A stretch of 64,000 nt of DNA from Acanthosepion esculentum (Eukaryota; Mollusca; Cephalopoda; Sepiida; Sepiidae): contig OZ038479.1 of the NCBI GenBank assembly GCA_964036315.1, positions 63,133,804 through 63,197,803 on the forward strand, given 5' to 3'. The notes below the pieces were generated by a model, which saw nothing but the letters and a program-made list of their open reading frames with translations, had not been told where the DNA came from and searched no databases. The position numbers and the translations under genes are program-made. Shown here piece after piece: positions 26,164 to 40,465 of this stretch; position 1 is the stretch's first letter, and every line of letters starts with the position of its first letter.

Positions 26164-26573
26164 TAAAAAAGTTAGAATGCAAATAGGAATGCTGCATATT
26201 CTGGTATTTTTACAATAGAAAAGTTAGAAAACATATTGAAATATTGCATCTTTTGTTATTTTGCAATAAAAAAGTTAGAATGCAAATAGGAATGCTGCAT
26301 ATTGTTATATTTTTCAATAGAAATGTCAGAAAACATATTGAAATATTGCATCTTTTGTTATTTTGCAATAAAAAAGTTAGAATGCAAATAGGAATGCTGC
26401 ATATTGTTATATTTTTCAATAGAAAAGTTAGAAAACATATTGAAATAGTGCATCTTTTGTTATTTTGCAATAAAAAAGTTAGAATGCAAATAGGAATGCT
26501 GCATATTGTTATATTTTTCAATAGAAAAGTTGGAAAACATATTGAAATATTGCATCTTTTGTTATTTTGCAAT
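26164..26573 (+). repeat. 1,536-bp-offset HOR stretch, copy 1
   Basis: Four monomers in a fixed order: TTCTGGTATTTTTAC, GAAATGTCAG (near 26321), GAAATAGTGCATC (near 26446) and GTTGGAAAAC (near 26529). The same four rare variants recur 1,536 bp (15 monomers) later. Confidence 0.8.
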
Positions 26574-27699
26574 AAAATAGTTAGAATGCAAATAGGAATG
26601 CTGCATATTTTGTTTTTTTTTCAATAGAAAAGTTAGAAAACATATTGAAATATTGCATCTTTTGTTATTTTGCAATAAAAAAGTTAGAATGCAAATAGGA
26701 ATGCTGCATATTTTGGTATTATTCAATAGAAAAGTTAGAAAACATATTGAAATATTGCATCTTTTGTTATTTTGCAATAAAAACGTTAGAATGAAAATAG
26801 GAATGCTTCATATTTTGTTATATTTTTCAATAGAAAAGTTAGAAAACATATTGAAATATTGCATCTTTTGTTATTTTGCAATAAAAAGTTAGAATGCAAG
26901 TAGGAATGCTGCATATTTTGTTTTTTTTCAATAGAAACGTTAGATAACATATTGAAATATTGCATCTTTTGTTATTTTGCAATAACAAAGTTAGAATGCA
27001 AATAGGAATGCTGCATATTGTTATATTTATCAATAGAAAAGTTAGAAAACATATTGAAATATTGCATCTTTTGTTATTTTGCAATAACAAAGTTAGAATG
27101 CAAATAGGAATGCTGCATATTGTTATATTTTTCTGGAGAAAATTTAGAAAACATATTGAAATATTACATCTTTTGTTATTTTGCAATAAAAAAGTTAGAA
27201 TGCAAATAGGAATACTGCATATTGTTATATTTTTCAATAGAAAAGTTAGAAAACATATTGAAATATTGCATCTTTTGTTATTTTGCAATAAGAAAGTTAG
27301 AATGCAAATAGGAATGCTGCATATCTTGTTTTTTTGTCAATAGAAAAGTTAGAAAACATATTGAAATATTGCATCTTTTGTTATTTTGCAATAAAAAAGT
27401 TAGAATGCAAATAGGAATGCTTCATATTTTGTTATATTTTTCAATACAAAAGTTAGAAAACATATTGAAATATTGCATCTTTTGTTATTTTGCAATAAAA
27501 AGTTAGAATGCAAGTAGGAATGCTGCATATTTTGTTTTTTTTCAATAGAAACGTTAGATAACATATTGAAATATTGCATCTTTTGTTATTTTGCAATTAG
27601 AAAGTTAGAATGCAAATAGGAATGCTGCATATCTTGTTTTTTTGTCAATAGAAAAGTTAGAAAACATATTGAAATATTGCATCTTTTGTTATTTTGCAA

Positions 27700-28109
27700 T
27701 TAAAAAGTTAGAATGCAAATAGGAATGCTGCATATTCTGGTATTTTTACAATAGAAAAGTTAGAAAACATATTGAAATATTGCATCTTTTGTTATTTTGC
27801 AATAAAAAAGTTAGAATGCAAATAGGAATGCTGCATATTGTTATATTTTTCAATAGAAATGTCAGAAAACATATTGAAATATTGCATCTTTTGTTATTTT
27901 GCAATAAAAAAGTTAGAATGCAAATAGGAATGCTGCATATTGTTATATTTTTCAATAGAAAAGTTAGAAAACATATTGAAATAGTGCATCTTTTGTTATT
28001 TTGCAATAAAAAAGTTAGAATGCAAATAGGAATGCTGCATATTGTTATATTTTTCAATAGAAAAGTTGGAAAACACATTGAAATATTGCATCTTTTGTTA
28101 TTTTGCAAT
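27700..28109 (+). repeat. 1,536-bp-offset HOR stretch, copy 2
   Basis: Second copy of the four-monomer set, with GAAATGTCAG near 27857, GAAATAGTGCATC near 27982 and GTTGGAAAAC near 28065. It differs by AACACATTG for AACATATTG near 28073. It is preceded by GAAACGTTAGATAAC at 27548, six monomers after the one at 26934. Confidence 0.8.
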
Positions 28110-29347
28110 AAAAAAGTTAGAATGCAAATAGGAATGCTGCTTACTTTGTTTTTTTTTGAATAGAAAAGTTAGAAAACATATTGAAATATTGCATCTTTAT
28201 TATTTTGCAATAAAAAAGATAGAATGCAAATAGGAATGCTGCATATTTTGTTATATTTTTGAATAGAAAAGTTAGAAAACATATTGAAATATTGCATCTT
28301 TTGTTATTTTGCAATAAAAAGTTAGAATGCAAATAGGAATGCGGCATATTTTGTTTTTTTTTCAATAGAAAAGTTAGAAAACATATTGAAATATTGCATC
28401 TTTTGTTATTTTCCAATAAAAAAGTTAGAATGCAAATAGGAATGCTGCATATTTTGGTATTATTCAATAGAAAAGTTAGAAAACATATTGAAATATTGCA
28501 TCTTTTGTTATTTTGCAATAAAAAAGTTAGAATGCAAATAGGAATGCTTCATATTTTGTTATATTTTTCAATAGAAAAGTTAGAAAACATATTGAAATAT
28601 TGCATCTTTTGATATTTTGCAATAAAAAGTTAGAATGCAAGTAGGAATGCTGCATATTTTGTTTTTTTTTCAATAGAAATCTTAGAAAACATATTGAAAT
28701 ATTGCATCTTTTGTTATTTTGCAATAACAAAGTTAGAATGCAAATAGGAATGCTGCATATTGTTATATTTATCAATAGAAAAGTTAGAAAACATATTGAA
28801 ATATTGCATCTTTTGTTATTTTGCAAAAACAAAGTTAGAATGCAAATAGGAATGCTGCATATTGTTATATATTTCAATAGAAAAGTTAGAAAACATATTG
28901 AAATATTGCATCTTGTGATATTTTGCAATAAAAAAGTTAGAATGCAAATAGGAATGCTGCATATTGTTATATTATTCAATAGAAAAGTTAGAAAACATAT
29001 TGAAATATTGCATCTTTTGTTATTTTGCAATAAAAAAGTTAGAATGCAAATAGGAATGCTGCATATTGTTATATTTTTCAATAGAAAAGTTAGAAAACAT
29101 ATTGAAATATTGCATCTTTTGTTATTTTGCAATAAAAAAGTTAGAATGCAAATAGGAATGCTGCATATTTTGTTTTTTTCAATAGAAAAGTTAGAAAACA
29201 TATTGAAATATTGCATCTTTTGTTATTTTGCAATAAAAAAGTTAGAATGCAAATAGGAATGCTGCATATTTTGGTATTATTCAATAGAAAAGTTAGAAAA
29301 CATATTGAAATATTGCATCTTTTGTTATTTTGCAATAAAAAGTTAGA

Positions 29348-29899
29348 ATGCAAGTAGGAATGCTGCATATTTTGTTTTTTTTCAATAGAAAAGTTAGAAA
29401 ACATATTGAAATATTGCATCTTTTGTTATTTTGCAATAACAAAGTTAGAATGCAAATAGGAATGCTGCATATTGTTATATTTATCAATAGAAAAGTTAGA
29501 AAACATATTGAAATATTGCATCTTTTGTTATTTTGCAATTACAAAGTTACAATGCAAATAGGAATGCTGCATATTGTTATATATTTCAATAGAAAAGTTA
29601 GAAAACATATTGAAATATTGCATCTTGTGATATTTTGCAATAAAAAAGTTAGAATGCAAATAGGAATGCTGCATATTGTTATATTTTTCAATAGAAAAGT
29701 TAGAAAACATATTGAAATATTGCATCTTTTGTTATTTTGCAATAAAAAAGTTAGAATGCAAATAGGAATGCTGCATATTGTTCTATTTTTCAATAGAAAA
29801 GTTAGAAAACATATTGAAATATTGCATCTTTTGTTATTTTGCAATAAAAAAGTTAGAATGCAAATAGGAATGCTGCATATTTTGTTTTTTTTTCAATAG
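29348..29899 (+). repeat. 552-bp cassette, copy 1
   Basis: Opens with ATGCAAGTAGG and an eight-T tract, followed by AATAACAAAG, TTTATCAATAG, AATTACAAAGTTACAATG, TATATATTTC, CTTGTGATATTTTGC, GTTCTATTTTT and a closing poly-T monomer. All seven copies have exactly this length. Confidence 0.85.
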
Positions 29900-30263
29900 A
29901 AAAGTTAGAAAACATATTGAAATATTGTATCTTTTGTTATTTTGCAATAAAAAAGTTAGAATGCAAACAGGAATGCTGCATATTTTGGTATTATTCAATA
30001 GAAAAGTTAGAAAACATATTGAAATATTGCATCTTTTGTTATTTTGCAATAAAAAGTTAGAATGCAAGTAGGAATGCTGCATATTTTGTTTTTTTCAATA
30101 GAAAAGTTAGAAAACATATTGAAATATTGCATCTTTTGTTATTTTGCAATAAAAAAGTTAGAATGCAAATAGGAATGCTGCATATTTTGGTATTATTCAA
30201 TAGAAAAGTTAGAAAACATATTGAAATATTGCATCTTTTGTTATTTTGCAATAAAAAGTTAGA

Positions 30264-30815
30264 ATGCAAGTAGGAATGCTGCATATTTTGTTTTTTTTCA
30301 ATAGAAAAGTTAGAAAACATATTGAAATATTGCATCTTTTGTTATTTTGCAATAACAAAGTTAGAATGCAAATAGGAATGCTGCATATTGTTATATTTAT
30401 CAATAGAAAAGTTAGAAAACATATTGAAATATTGCATCTTTTGTTATTTTGCAATTACAAAGTTACAATGCAAATAGGAATGCTGCATATTGTTATATAT
30501 TTCAATAGAAAAGTTAGAAAACATATTGAAATATTGCATCTTGTGATATTTTGCAATAAAAAAGTTAGAATGCAAATAGGAATGCTGCATATTGTTATAT
30601 TTTTCAATAGAAAAGTTAGAAAACATATTGAAATATTGCATCTTTTGTTATTTTGCAATAAAAAAGTTAGAATGCAAATAGGAATGCTGCATATTGTTCT
30701 ATTTTTCAATAGAAAAGTTAGAAAACATATTGAAATATTGCATCTTTTGTTATTTTGCAATAAAAAAGTTAGAATGCAAATAGGAATGCTGCATATTTTG
30801 TTTTTTTTTCAATAG
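30264..30815 (+). repeat. 552-bp cassette, copy 2
   Basis: Lies 916 bp (nine monomers) after copy 1 with the same monomer order. Past the cassette, similarity continues through TTGTATCTTTTG and GCAAACAGG until CAAGAG replaces CAATAG near 30914. Confidence 0.85.
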
Positions 30816-33630
30816 AAAAGTTAGAAAACATATTGAAATATTGTATCTTTTGTTATTTTGCAATAAAAAAGTTAGAATGCAAACAGGAATGCTGCATATT
30901 TTGGTATTATTCAAGAGAAAAGTTAGAAAACATATTGAAATATTGCATCTTTTGTTATTTTGCAATAAAAAAGTTAGAATGCAAATAGGAATGCTGCATA
31001 TTGTTATATTTATCAATAGAAAAGTTCAGAAAACATATTGAAATATTGCATCTTTTGTTATTTTGCAATAAAAAAGTTAGAATGCAAATAGGAATGCTGC
31101 ATATTGTTATATATTTCAATAGAAAAGTTAGAAAACATATTGAAATATTGCATCTTGTGATATTTTGCAATAAAAAAGTTAGAATGCAAATAGGAATGCT
31201 GCATATTGTTATATTTTTCAATAGAAAAGTTAGAAAACATATTGAAATATTGCATCTTTTGTTATTTTGCAATAAAATAGTTAGAATGCAAATAGGAATG
31301 CTGCATATTTTGGTATTTTTCAATAGAAAAGTTAGAAAACATATTGAAATATTGCATCTTTTGTTATTTTTCAATAAAAAAGTTAGAATGCAAATAGGAA
31401 TGCTGCATATTGTTATATTTTTCAATAGAAAAGTTAGAAAACATATTGAAATATTGCATCTTTTGTTATTTTGCAATAAAAAAGTTAGAATGCAAATAGG
31501 AATGCTGCATATTGTTATATTTTTCAATAGAAAAGTTAGAAAACATATTGAAATATTGCATCTTTTGTTATTTTGCAATAAAAAAGTTAGAATGCAAATA
31601 GGAATGCTGCATATTTTGTTTTTTTCAATAGAAAAGTTAGAAAACATATTGAAATATTGCATCTTTTGTTATTTTGCAATAAAAAAGTTAGAATGCAAAT
31701 AGGAATGCTGCATATTTTGTTTTTTTCAATAGAAAAGTTAGAAAACATATTGAAATATTGCATCTTTTGTTATTTTGCAATAAAAAAGTTAGAATGCAAA
31801 TAGGAATGCTGCATATTGTTATATTTGTCAATAGAAAAGTTAGAAAACATATTGAAATATTGCATCTTTTGTTATTTTGCAATTACAAAGTTACAATGCA
31901 AATAGGAATGCTGCATATTGTTATATATTTCAATGGAAAAGTTAGAATACATATTGAAATATTGCATCTTGTGATATTTTGCAATAAAAAAGTTAGAATG
32001 CAAATAGGAATGCTGCATATTGTTATATTTTTCAATAGAAAAGTTAGAAAACATATTGAAATATTGCATCTTTTGTTATTTTGCAATAAAAAAGTTAGAA
32101 TGCAAATAGGAATGCTGCATATTGTTCTATTTTTCAATAGAAAAGTTAGAAAACATATTGAAATATTGCATCTTTTGTTATTTTGCAATAAAAAAGTTAG
32201 AATGCAAATAGGAATGCTGCATATTTTGTTTTTTTTTCAATAGAAAAGTTAGAAAACATATTGAAATATTGTATCTTTTGTTATTTTGCAATAAAAAAGT
32301 TAGAATGCAAACAGGAATGCTGCATATTTTGGTATTATTCAAGAGAAAAGTTAGAAAACATATTGAAATATTGCATCTTTTGTTATTTTGCAATAAAAAA
32401 GTTAGAATGCAAATAGGAATGCTGCATATTGTTATATTTATCAATAGAAAAGTTAGAAAACATATTGAAATATTGCATCTTTTGTTATTTTGCAATAAAA
32501 AAGTTAGAATGCAAATAGGAATGCTGCATATTGTTATATATTTCAATAGAAAAGTTAGAAAACATATTGAAATATTGCATCTTTTGTTATTTTGCAATAA
32601 AAAAGTTAGAATGCAAATAGGAATGCTGCATATTGTTATATTTTTCAATAGAAAAGTTAGAAAACATATTGAAATATTGCATCTTTTGTTATTTTGCAAT
32701 TACAAAGTTACAATGCAAATAGGAATGCTGCATATTGTTATATATTTCAATAGAAAAGTTAGAAAACATATTGAAATATTGCATCTTGTGATATTTTGCA
32801 ATAAAAAAGTTAGAATGCAAATAGGAATGCTGCATATTGTTATATTTTTCAATAGAAAAGTTAGAAAACATATTGAAATATTGCATCTTTTGTTATTTTG
32901 CAATAAAAAAGTTAGAATGCAAATAGGAATGCTGCATATTGTTCTATTTTTCAATAGAAAAGTTAGAAAACATATTGAAATATTGCATCTTTTGTTATTT
33001 TGCAATAAAAAAGTTAGAATGCAAATAGGAATGCTGCATATTTTGTTTTTTTTTCAATAGAAAAGTTAGAAAACATATTGAAATATTGCATCTTTTGTTA
33101 TTTTTCAATAAAAAAGTAAGAATGCAAATAGGAATGCTGCATATTGTTATATTTTTCAATAGAAAAGTTAGAAAACATATTGAAATATTGCATCTTTTGT
33201 TATTTTGCAATAAAAAAGTTAGAATGCAAATAGGAATGCTGCATATTGTTATATTTTTCAATAGAAAAGTTAGAAAACATATTGAAATATTGCATCTTTT
33301 GTTATTTTGCAATAAAAAAGTTAGAATGCAAATAGGAATGCTGCATATTGTTATATTATTCAATAGAAAAGTTAGAAAACATATTGAAATATTGCATCTT
33401 TTGTTATTTTGCAATAAAAAAGTTAGAATGCAAATAGGAATGCTGCATATTGTTATATTTTTCAATAGAAAAGTTAGAAAACATATTGAAATATTGCATC
33501 TTTTGTTATTTTGCAATAAAAAAGTTAGAATGCAAATAGGAATGCTGCATATTTTGGTATTATTCAATAGAAAAGTTAGAAAACATATTGAAATATTGCA
33601 TCTTTTTTTATTTTGCAATAAAAAGTTAGA

Positions 33631-34182
33631 ATGCAAGTAGGAATGCTGCATATTTTGTTTTTTTTCAATAGAAAAGTTAGAAAACATATTGAAATATTGC
33701 ATCTTTTGTTATTTTGCAATAACAAAGTTAGAATGCAAATAGGAATGCTGCATATTGTTATATTTATCAATAGAAAAGTTAGAAAACATATTGAAATATT
33801 GCATCTTTTGTTATTTTGCAATTACAAAGTTACAATGCAAATAGGAATGCTGCATATTGTTATATATTTCAATAGAAAAGTTAGAAAACATATTGAAATA
33901 TTGCATCTTGTGATATTTTGCAATAAAAAAGTTAGAATGCAAATAGGAATGCTGCATATTGTTATATTTTTCAATAGAAAAGTTAGAAAACATATTGAAA
34001 TATTGCATCTTTTGTTATTTTGCAATAAAAAAGTTAGAATGCAAATAGGAATGCTGCATATTGTTCTATTTTTGAATAGAAAAGTTAGAAAACATATTGA
34101 AATATTGCATCTTTTGTTATTTTGCAATAAAAAAGTTAGAATGCAAATAGGAATGCTGCATATTTTGTTTTTTTTTCAATAG
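33631..34182 (+). repeat. 552-bp cassette, copy 3
   Basis: Lies 3,367 bp (33 monomers) after copy 2. It carries GTTCTATTTTTG for GTTCTATTTTTC near 34062, and is followed by a monomer with GAAAATTAG. Confidence 0.85.
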
Positions 34183-35156
34183 AAAATTAGAAAACATATT
34201 GAAATATTGCATCTTTTGTTATTTTGCAATAAAAAAGTTAGAATGCAAACAGGAATGCTGCATATTTTGGTATTATTCAAGAGAAAAGTTAGAAAACATA
34301 TTGAAATATTGCATCTTTTGTTATTTTGCAATAAAAAAGTTAGAATGCAAATAGGAATGCTGCATATTGTTATATTTATCAATAGAAAAGTTAGAAAACA
34401 TATTGAAATATTGCATCTTTTGTTATTTTGCAATAAAAAAGTTAGAATGCAAATAGGAATGCTGCATATTGTTATATATTTCAATAGAAAAGTTAGAAAA
34501 CATATTGAAATATTGCATCTTGTGATATTTTGCAATAAAAAAGTTAGAATGCAAATAGGAATGCTGCATATTGTTATATTTTTCAATAGAAAAGTTAGAA
34601 AACATATTGAAATATTGCATCTTTTGTTATTTTGCAATAAAAAAGTTAGAATGCAAATAGGAATGCTGCATATTTTGGTATTTTTCAATAGAAAAGTTAG
34701 AAAACATATTGAAATATTGCATCTTTTTTTATTTTTCAATAAAAAGTTAGAATGCAAATAGGAATGCTGCATATTGTTATATTTTTCAATAGAAAAGTTA
34801 GAAAACATATTGAAATATTGCATCTTTTGTTATTTTGCAATAAAAAAGTTAGAATGCAAATAGGAATGCTGCATATTGTTATATTTTTCAATAGAAAAGT
34901 TAGAAAACATATTGAAATATTGCATCTTTTGTTATTTTGCAATAAAAAAGTTAGAATGCAAATAGGAATGCGGCATATTTTGTTTTTTTCAATAGAAAAG
35001 TTAGAAAACATATTGAAATATTGCATCTTTTGTTATTTTGCAAAAAAAAGTTAGAATGCAAATAGGAATGCTGCATATTTTGGTATTATTCAATAGAAAA
35101 GTTAGAAAACATATTGAAATATTGCATCTTTTGTTATTTTGCAATAAAAAGTTAGA

Positions 35157-35708
35157 ATGCAAGTAGGAATGCTGCATATTTTGTTTTTTTTCAATAGAAA
35201 AGTTAGAAAACATATTGAAATATTGCATCTTTTGTTATTTTGCAATAACAAAGTTAGAATGCAAATAGGAATGCTGCATATTGTTATATTTATCAATAGA
35301 AAAGTTAGAAAACATATTGAAATATTGCATCTTTTGTTATTTTGCAATTACAAAGTTACAATGCAAATAGGAATGCTGCATATTGTTATATATTTCAATA
35401 GAAAAGTTAGAAAACATATTGAAATATTGCATCTTGTGATATTTTGCAATAAAAAAGTTAGAATGCAAATAGGAATGCTGCATATTGTTATATTTTTCAA
35501 TAGAAAAGTTAGAAAACATATTGAAATATTGCGTCTTTTGTTATTTTGCAATAAAAAACTTAGAATGCAAATAGGAATGCTGCATATTTTGGTATTTTTC
35601 AATAGAAAAGTTAGAAAACATATTGAAATATTGCATCTTTTGTTATTTTGCAATAAAAAAGTTAGAATGCAAATAGGAATGCTGCATATTTTGTTTTTTT
35701 TTCAATAG
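35157..35708 (+). repeat. 552-bp cassette, copy 4
   Basis: Lies 1,526 bp (15 monomers) after copy 3. The GTTCTATTTTT monomer is replaced by a GGTATTTTTC monomer. It carries one of the window's few CpGs, in TTGCGTCTTTTG near 35531. Confidence 0.85.
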
Positions 35709-37195
35709 AAAAGTTAGAAAACATATTGAAATATTGTATCTTTTGTTATTTTGAATAAAAAAGTTAGAATGCAAACAGGAATGCTGCATATTTTGGTATT
35801 ATTCAAGAGAAAAGTTAGAAAACATATTGAAATATTGCATCTTTTGTTATTTTGCAATTACAAAGTTACAATGCAACTAGGAATGCTGCATATTGTTATA
35901 TATTTCAATAGAAAAGTTAGAAAACATATTGAAATATTGCATCTTGTGATATTTTGCAATAAAAAAGTTAGAATGCAAATAGGAATGCTGCATATTGTTA
36001 TATTTTTCAATAGAAAAGTTAGAAAACATATTGAAATATTGCATCTTTTGTTATTTTGCAATAAAAAAGTTAGAATGCAAATAGGAATGCTGCATATTGT
36101 TCTATTTTTCAATAGAAAAGTAAGAAAACATATTGAAATATTGCATCTTTTGTTATTTTGCAATAAAAAAGTTAGAATGCAAATAGGAATGCTGCATATT
36201 TTGCTTTTTTTTCAATAGAAAAGTTAGAAAACATATTGAAATATTGTATCTTTTGTTATTTTGCAATAAAAAAGTTAGAATGCAAACAGGAATGCTGCAT
36301 ATTTTGGTATTATTCAAGAGAAAAGTTAGAAAACATATTGAAATATTGCATCTTTTGTTATTTTGCAATAAAAAAGTTAGAATGCAAATAGGAATGCTGC
36401 ATATTGTTATATTTATCAATAGAAAAGTTAGAAAACATATTGAAATATTGCATCTTTTGTTATTTTGCAATAAAAAAGTTAGAATGCAAATAGGAATGCT
36501 GCATATTGTTATATATTTCAATAGAAAAGTTAGAAAACATATTGAAATATTGCATCTTGTGATATTTTGCAATAAAAAAGTTAGAATGCAAATAGGAATG
36601 CTGCATATTGTTATATTTTTCAATAGAAAAGTTAGAAAACATATTGAAATATTGCATCTTTTGTTATTTTGCAATAAAAAAGTTAGAATGCAAATAGGAA
36701 TGCTGCATATTTTGGTATTTTTCAATAGAAAAGTTAGAAAACATATTGAAATATTGCATCTTTAGTTATTTTTCAATAAAAAAGTTAGAATGCAAATAGG
36801 AATGCTGCATATTGTTATATTTTTCAATAGAAAAGTTAGAAAACATATTGAAATATTGCATCTTTTGTTATTTTGCAATAAAAAAGTTAGAATGAAAATA
36901 GGAATGCTGCATATTGTTATATTTTTCAATAGAAAAGTTAGAAAACATATTGAAATATTGCATCTTTTGTTATTTTGCAATAAAAAAGTTAGAATGCAAA
37001 TAGGAATGCTGCATATTTTGTTTTTTTCAATAGAAAAGTTAGAAAACATATTGAAATATTGCATCTTTTGTTATTTTGCAATAAAAAAGTTAGAATGCAA
37101 ATAGGAATGCTGCATATTTTGGTATTATTCAATAGAAAAGTTAGAAAACATATTGAAATATTGCATCTTTTGTTATTTTGCAATAAAAAGTTAGA

Positions 37196-37747
37196 ATGCA
37201 AGTAGGAATGCTGCATATTTTGTTTTTTTTCAATAGAAAAGTTAGAAAACATATTGAAATATTGCATCTTTTGTTATTTTGCAATAACAAAGTTAGAATG
37301 CAAATAGGAATGCTGCATATTGTTATATTTATCAATAGAAAAGTTAGAAAACATATTGAAATATTGCATCTTTTGTTATTTTGCAATTACAAAGTTACAA
37401 TGCAAATAGGAATGCTGTATATTGTTATATATTTCAATAGAAAAGTTAGAAAACATATTGAAATATTGCATCTTGTGATATTTTGCAATAAAAAAGTTAG
37501 AATGCAAATAGGAATGCTGCATATTGTTATATTTTTCAATAGAAAAGTTAGAAAACATATTGAAATATTGCATCTTTTGTTATTTTGCAATAAAAAAGTT
37601 AGAATGCAAATAGGAATGCTGCATATTTTGGTATTTTTCAATAGAAAAGTTAGAAAACATATTGAAATATTGCATCTTTTGTTATTTTGCAATAAAAAAG
37701 TTAGAATGCAAATAGGAATGCTGCATATTTTGTTTTTTTTTCAATAG
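37196..37747 (+). repeat. 552-bp cassette, copy 5
   Basis: Lies 2,039 bp (20 monomers) after copy 4 and shares with it the GGTATTTTTC replacement, so these two copies are sisters. A private change gives CTGTATATTG near 37416. Confidence 0.85.
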
Positions 37748-38706
37748 AAAAGTTAGAAAACATATTGAAATATTGTATCTTTTGTTATTTTGCAATAAAA
37801 AAGTTAGAATGCAAACAGGAATGCTGCATATTTTGGTATTATTCAAGAGAAAAGTTAGAAAACATTTTGAAATATTGCATCTTTTGTTATTTTGCAATAA
37901 AAAAGTTACAATGCAAATAGGAATGCTGTATATTTTGTTATATTTTTCAATAGAAAAGTTAGAAAACTTATTGAAATATTGCATCTTTTGTTATTTTGCA
38001 ATAAAAAAGTTAGAATGCAAATAGGAATGCTGCATATTGTTATATTTTTCAATAGAAAAGTTAGAAAACATATTGAAATATTGCATCTTTTGTTATTTTG
38101 CAATAAAAAAGTTAGAATGCAAATAGGAATGCTGCATATTGTTATATTTTTCAATAGAAAAGTTAGAAAACATATTGAAATATTGCATCTTTTGTTATTT
38201 TGCATTAAAATAGTTAGAATGCAAATAGGAATGCTGCATATTGTTATATTTTTCAATAGAAAAGTTAGAAAACATATTGAAATATTGTATCTTTTGTTAT
38301 TTTGCAACAAAAAAGTTAGAATGCAAATAGGAATGCTGCATATTTTGTTTTTTTTTCAATAGAAAAGTTAGAAAACATATTGAAATATTGCATCTTTTGT
38401 TATTTTGCAATAAAAAAGTTAGAATGCAAATAGGAATGCTGCATATTTTGTTTTTTTTTCAATAGAAAAGTTAGAAAACATATTGAAATATTGCATCTTT
38501 TGTTATTTTGCAATAAAAAAGTTAGAATGCAAATAGGAATGCTGCATATTGTTATATTTTTCAATAGAAAAGTTAGAAAACATATTGAAATATTGCATCT
38601 TTTGTTATTTTGCAATAAAAAAGTTAGAATGCAAATAGGAATGCTGCATATTGTTATATTTTTCAATAGAAAAGTTAGAAAACATATTGAAATATTGCAT
38701 CTTTTG
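37682..38706 (+). repeat. 1,025-bp tandem duplication, copy 1
   Basis: Ten monomers in the order poly-T, TTGTATCTTTTG with GCAAACAGG, CAAGAG, GTTACAATG with CTGTATATTTTG, AACTTATTG, consensus-type monomers, TTTTGCATTAAAA, and TTTTGCAACAAAAAAG. The next copy starts at 38707. The rare TTTTGCATTAAAA and TTTTGCAACAAAAAAG variants prove the match. Confidence 0.8.
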
Positions 38707-39387
38707 TTATTTTGCATTAAAAAAGTTAGAATGCAAATAGGAATGCTGCATATTTTGTTTTTTTTTCAATAGAAAAGTTAGAAAACATATTGAAATATTG
38801 TATCTTTTGTTATTTTGCAATAAAAAAGTTAGAATGCAAACAGGAATGCTGCATATTTTGGTATTATTCAAGAGAAAAGTTAGAAAATATATTGAAATAT
38901 TGCATCTTTTGTTATTTTGCAATAAAAAAGTTACAATGCAAATAGGAATGCTGTATATTTTGTTATATTTTTCAATAGAAAAGTTAGAAAACTTATTGAA
39001 ATATTGCATCTTTTGTTATTTTGCAATAAAAAAGTTAGAATGCAAATAGGAATGCTGCATATTGTTATATTTTTCAATAGAAAAGTTAGAAAACATATTG
39101 AAATATTGCATCTTTTGTTATTTTGCAATAAAAACGTTAGAATGCAAATAGGAATGCTGCATATTGTTATATTTTTCAATAGAAAAGTTAGAAAACATAT
39201 TGAAATATTGCATCTTTTGTTATTTTGCATTAAAAAAGTTAGAATGCAAATAGGAATGCTGCATATTGTTATATTTTTCAATAGAAAAGTTAGAAAACAT
39301 ATTGAAATATTGTATCTTTTGTTATTTTGCAACAAAAAAGTTAGAATGCAAATAGGAATGCTGCATATTTTTTTTTTTTTTCAATAG
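38707..39387 (+). repeat. 1,025-bp tandem duplication, copy 2 (partial)
   Basis: Follows copy 1 at an offset of 1,025 bp with the same variant order, and breaks off at the abnormal monomer near 39368-39400. Private changes include GAAAATATATTG near 38884 and AAAAACGTTAG near 39130. Confidence 0.8.
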
Positions 39388-39400
39388 AAAAGAAAACATA
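39368..39400 (+). repeat. Abnormal monomer: 14-T tract and 4-base deletion
   Basis: The variable stretch has become an uninterrupted run of 14 T. Directly downstream the usual AAAAGTTAGAAAAC is shortened to AAAAGAAAAC, a 4-base loss between the two AG of AGTTAG. Both changes sit in one monomer at the end of the 1,025-bp duplication. Confidence 0.85.
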
Positions 39401-40465
39401 TTGAAATATTGCATCTTTTGTTATTTTGCAATAAAAAAGTTAGAATGCAAATAGGAATGCTGCATATTTTGTTTTTTTTTTCAATAGAAAAGTTAGAAAA
39501 CATATTGAAATATTGTATCTTTTGTTATTTTGCAATAAAAAAGTTAGAATGCAAACAGGAATGCTGCATATTTTGGTATTATTCAAAAGAAATGTTAGAA
39601 AACATATTGAAATATTGCATCTTTTGTTATTTTGCAATAAAAAAGTTAGAATGCAAATAGGAATGCTGCATATTGTTATATTTATCAATAGAAAAGTTAG
39701 AAAACATATTGAAATATTGCATCTTTTGTTATTTTGCAAAAACAAAGTTAGAATGCAAATAGGAATGCTGCATATTGTTATATATTTCAATAGAAAAGTT
39801 AGAAAACATATTGAAATATTGCATCTTGTGATATTTTGCAATAAAAAAGTTAGAATGCAAATAGGAATGCTGCATATTGTTATATTTTTCAATAGAAAAG
39901 TTAGAAAACATATTGAAATATTGCATCTTTTGTTATTTTGCAATAAAAAAGTTAGAATGCAAATAGGAATGCTGCATAATTTGGTATTTTTCAATAGAAA
40001 AGTTAGAAAACATATTGAAATATTGCATCTTTTGTTATTTTGCAATAAAAAAGTTAGAATGCAAATAGGAATGCTGCATATTGTTATATTTTTCAATAGA
40101 AAAGTTAGAAAACATATTGAAATATTGCATCTTTTGTTATTTTGCAATAAAAAAGTTAGAATGCAAATAGGAATGCTGCATATTGTTATATTTTTCAATA
40201 GAAAAGTTAGAAAACATATTGAAATATTGCATCTTTTGTTATTTTGCAATAAAAAAGTTAGAATGCAAATAGGAATGCTGCATATTTTGGTTTTTTTCAA
40301 TAGAAAAGTTAGAAAACATATTGAAATATTGCATCTTTTGTTATTTTGCAATAAAAAAGTTAGAATGCAAATAGGAATGCTGCATATTTTGGTATTATTC
40401 AATAGAAAAGTTAGAAAACATATTGAAATATTGCATCTTTTGTTATTTTGCAATAAAAAGTTAGA

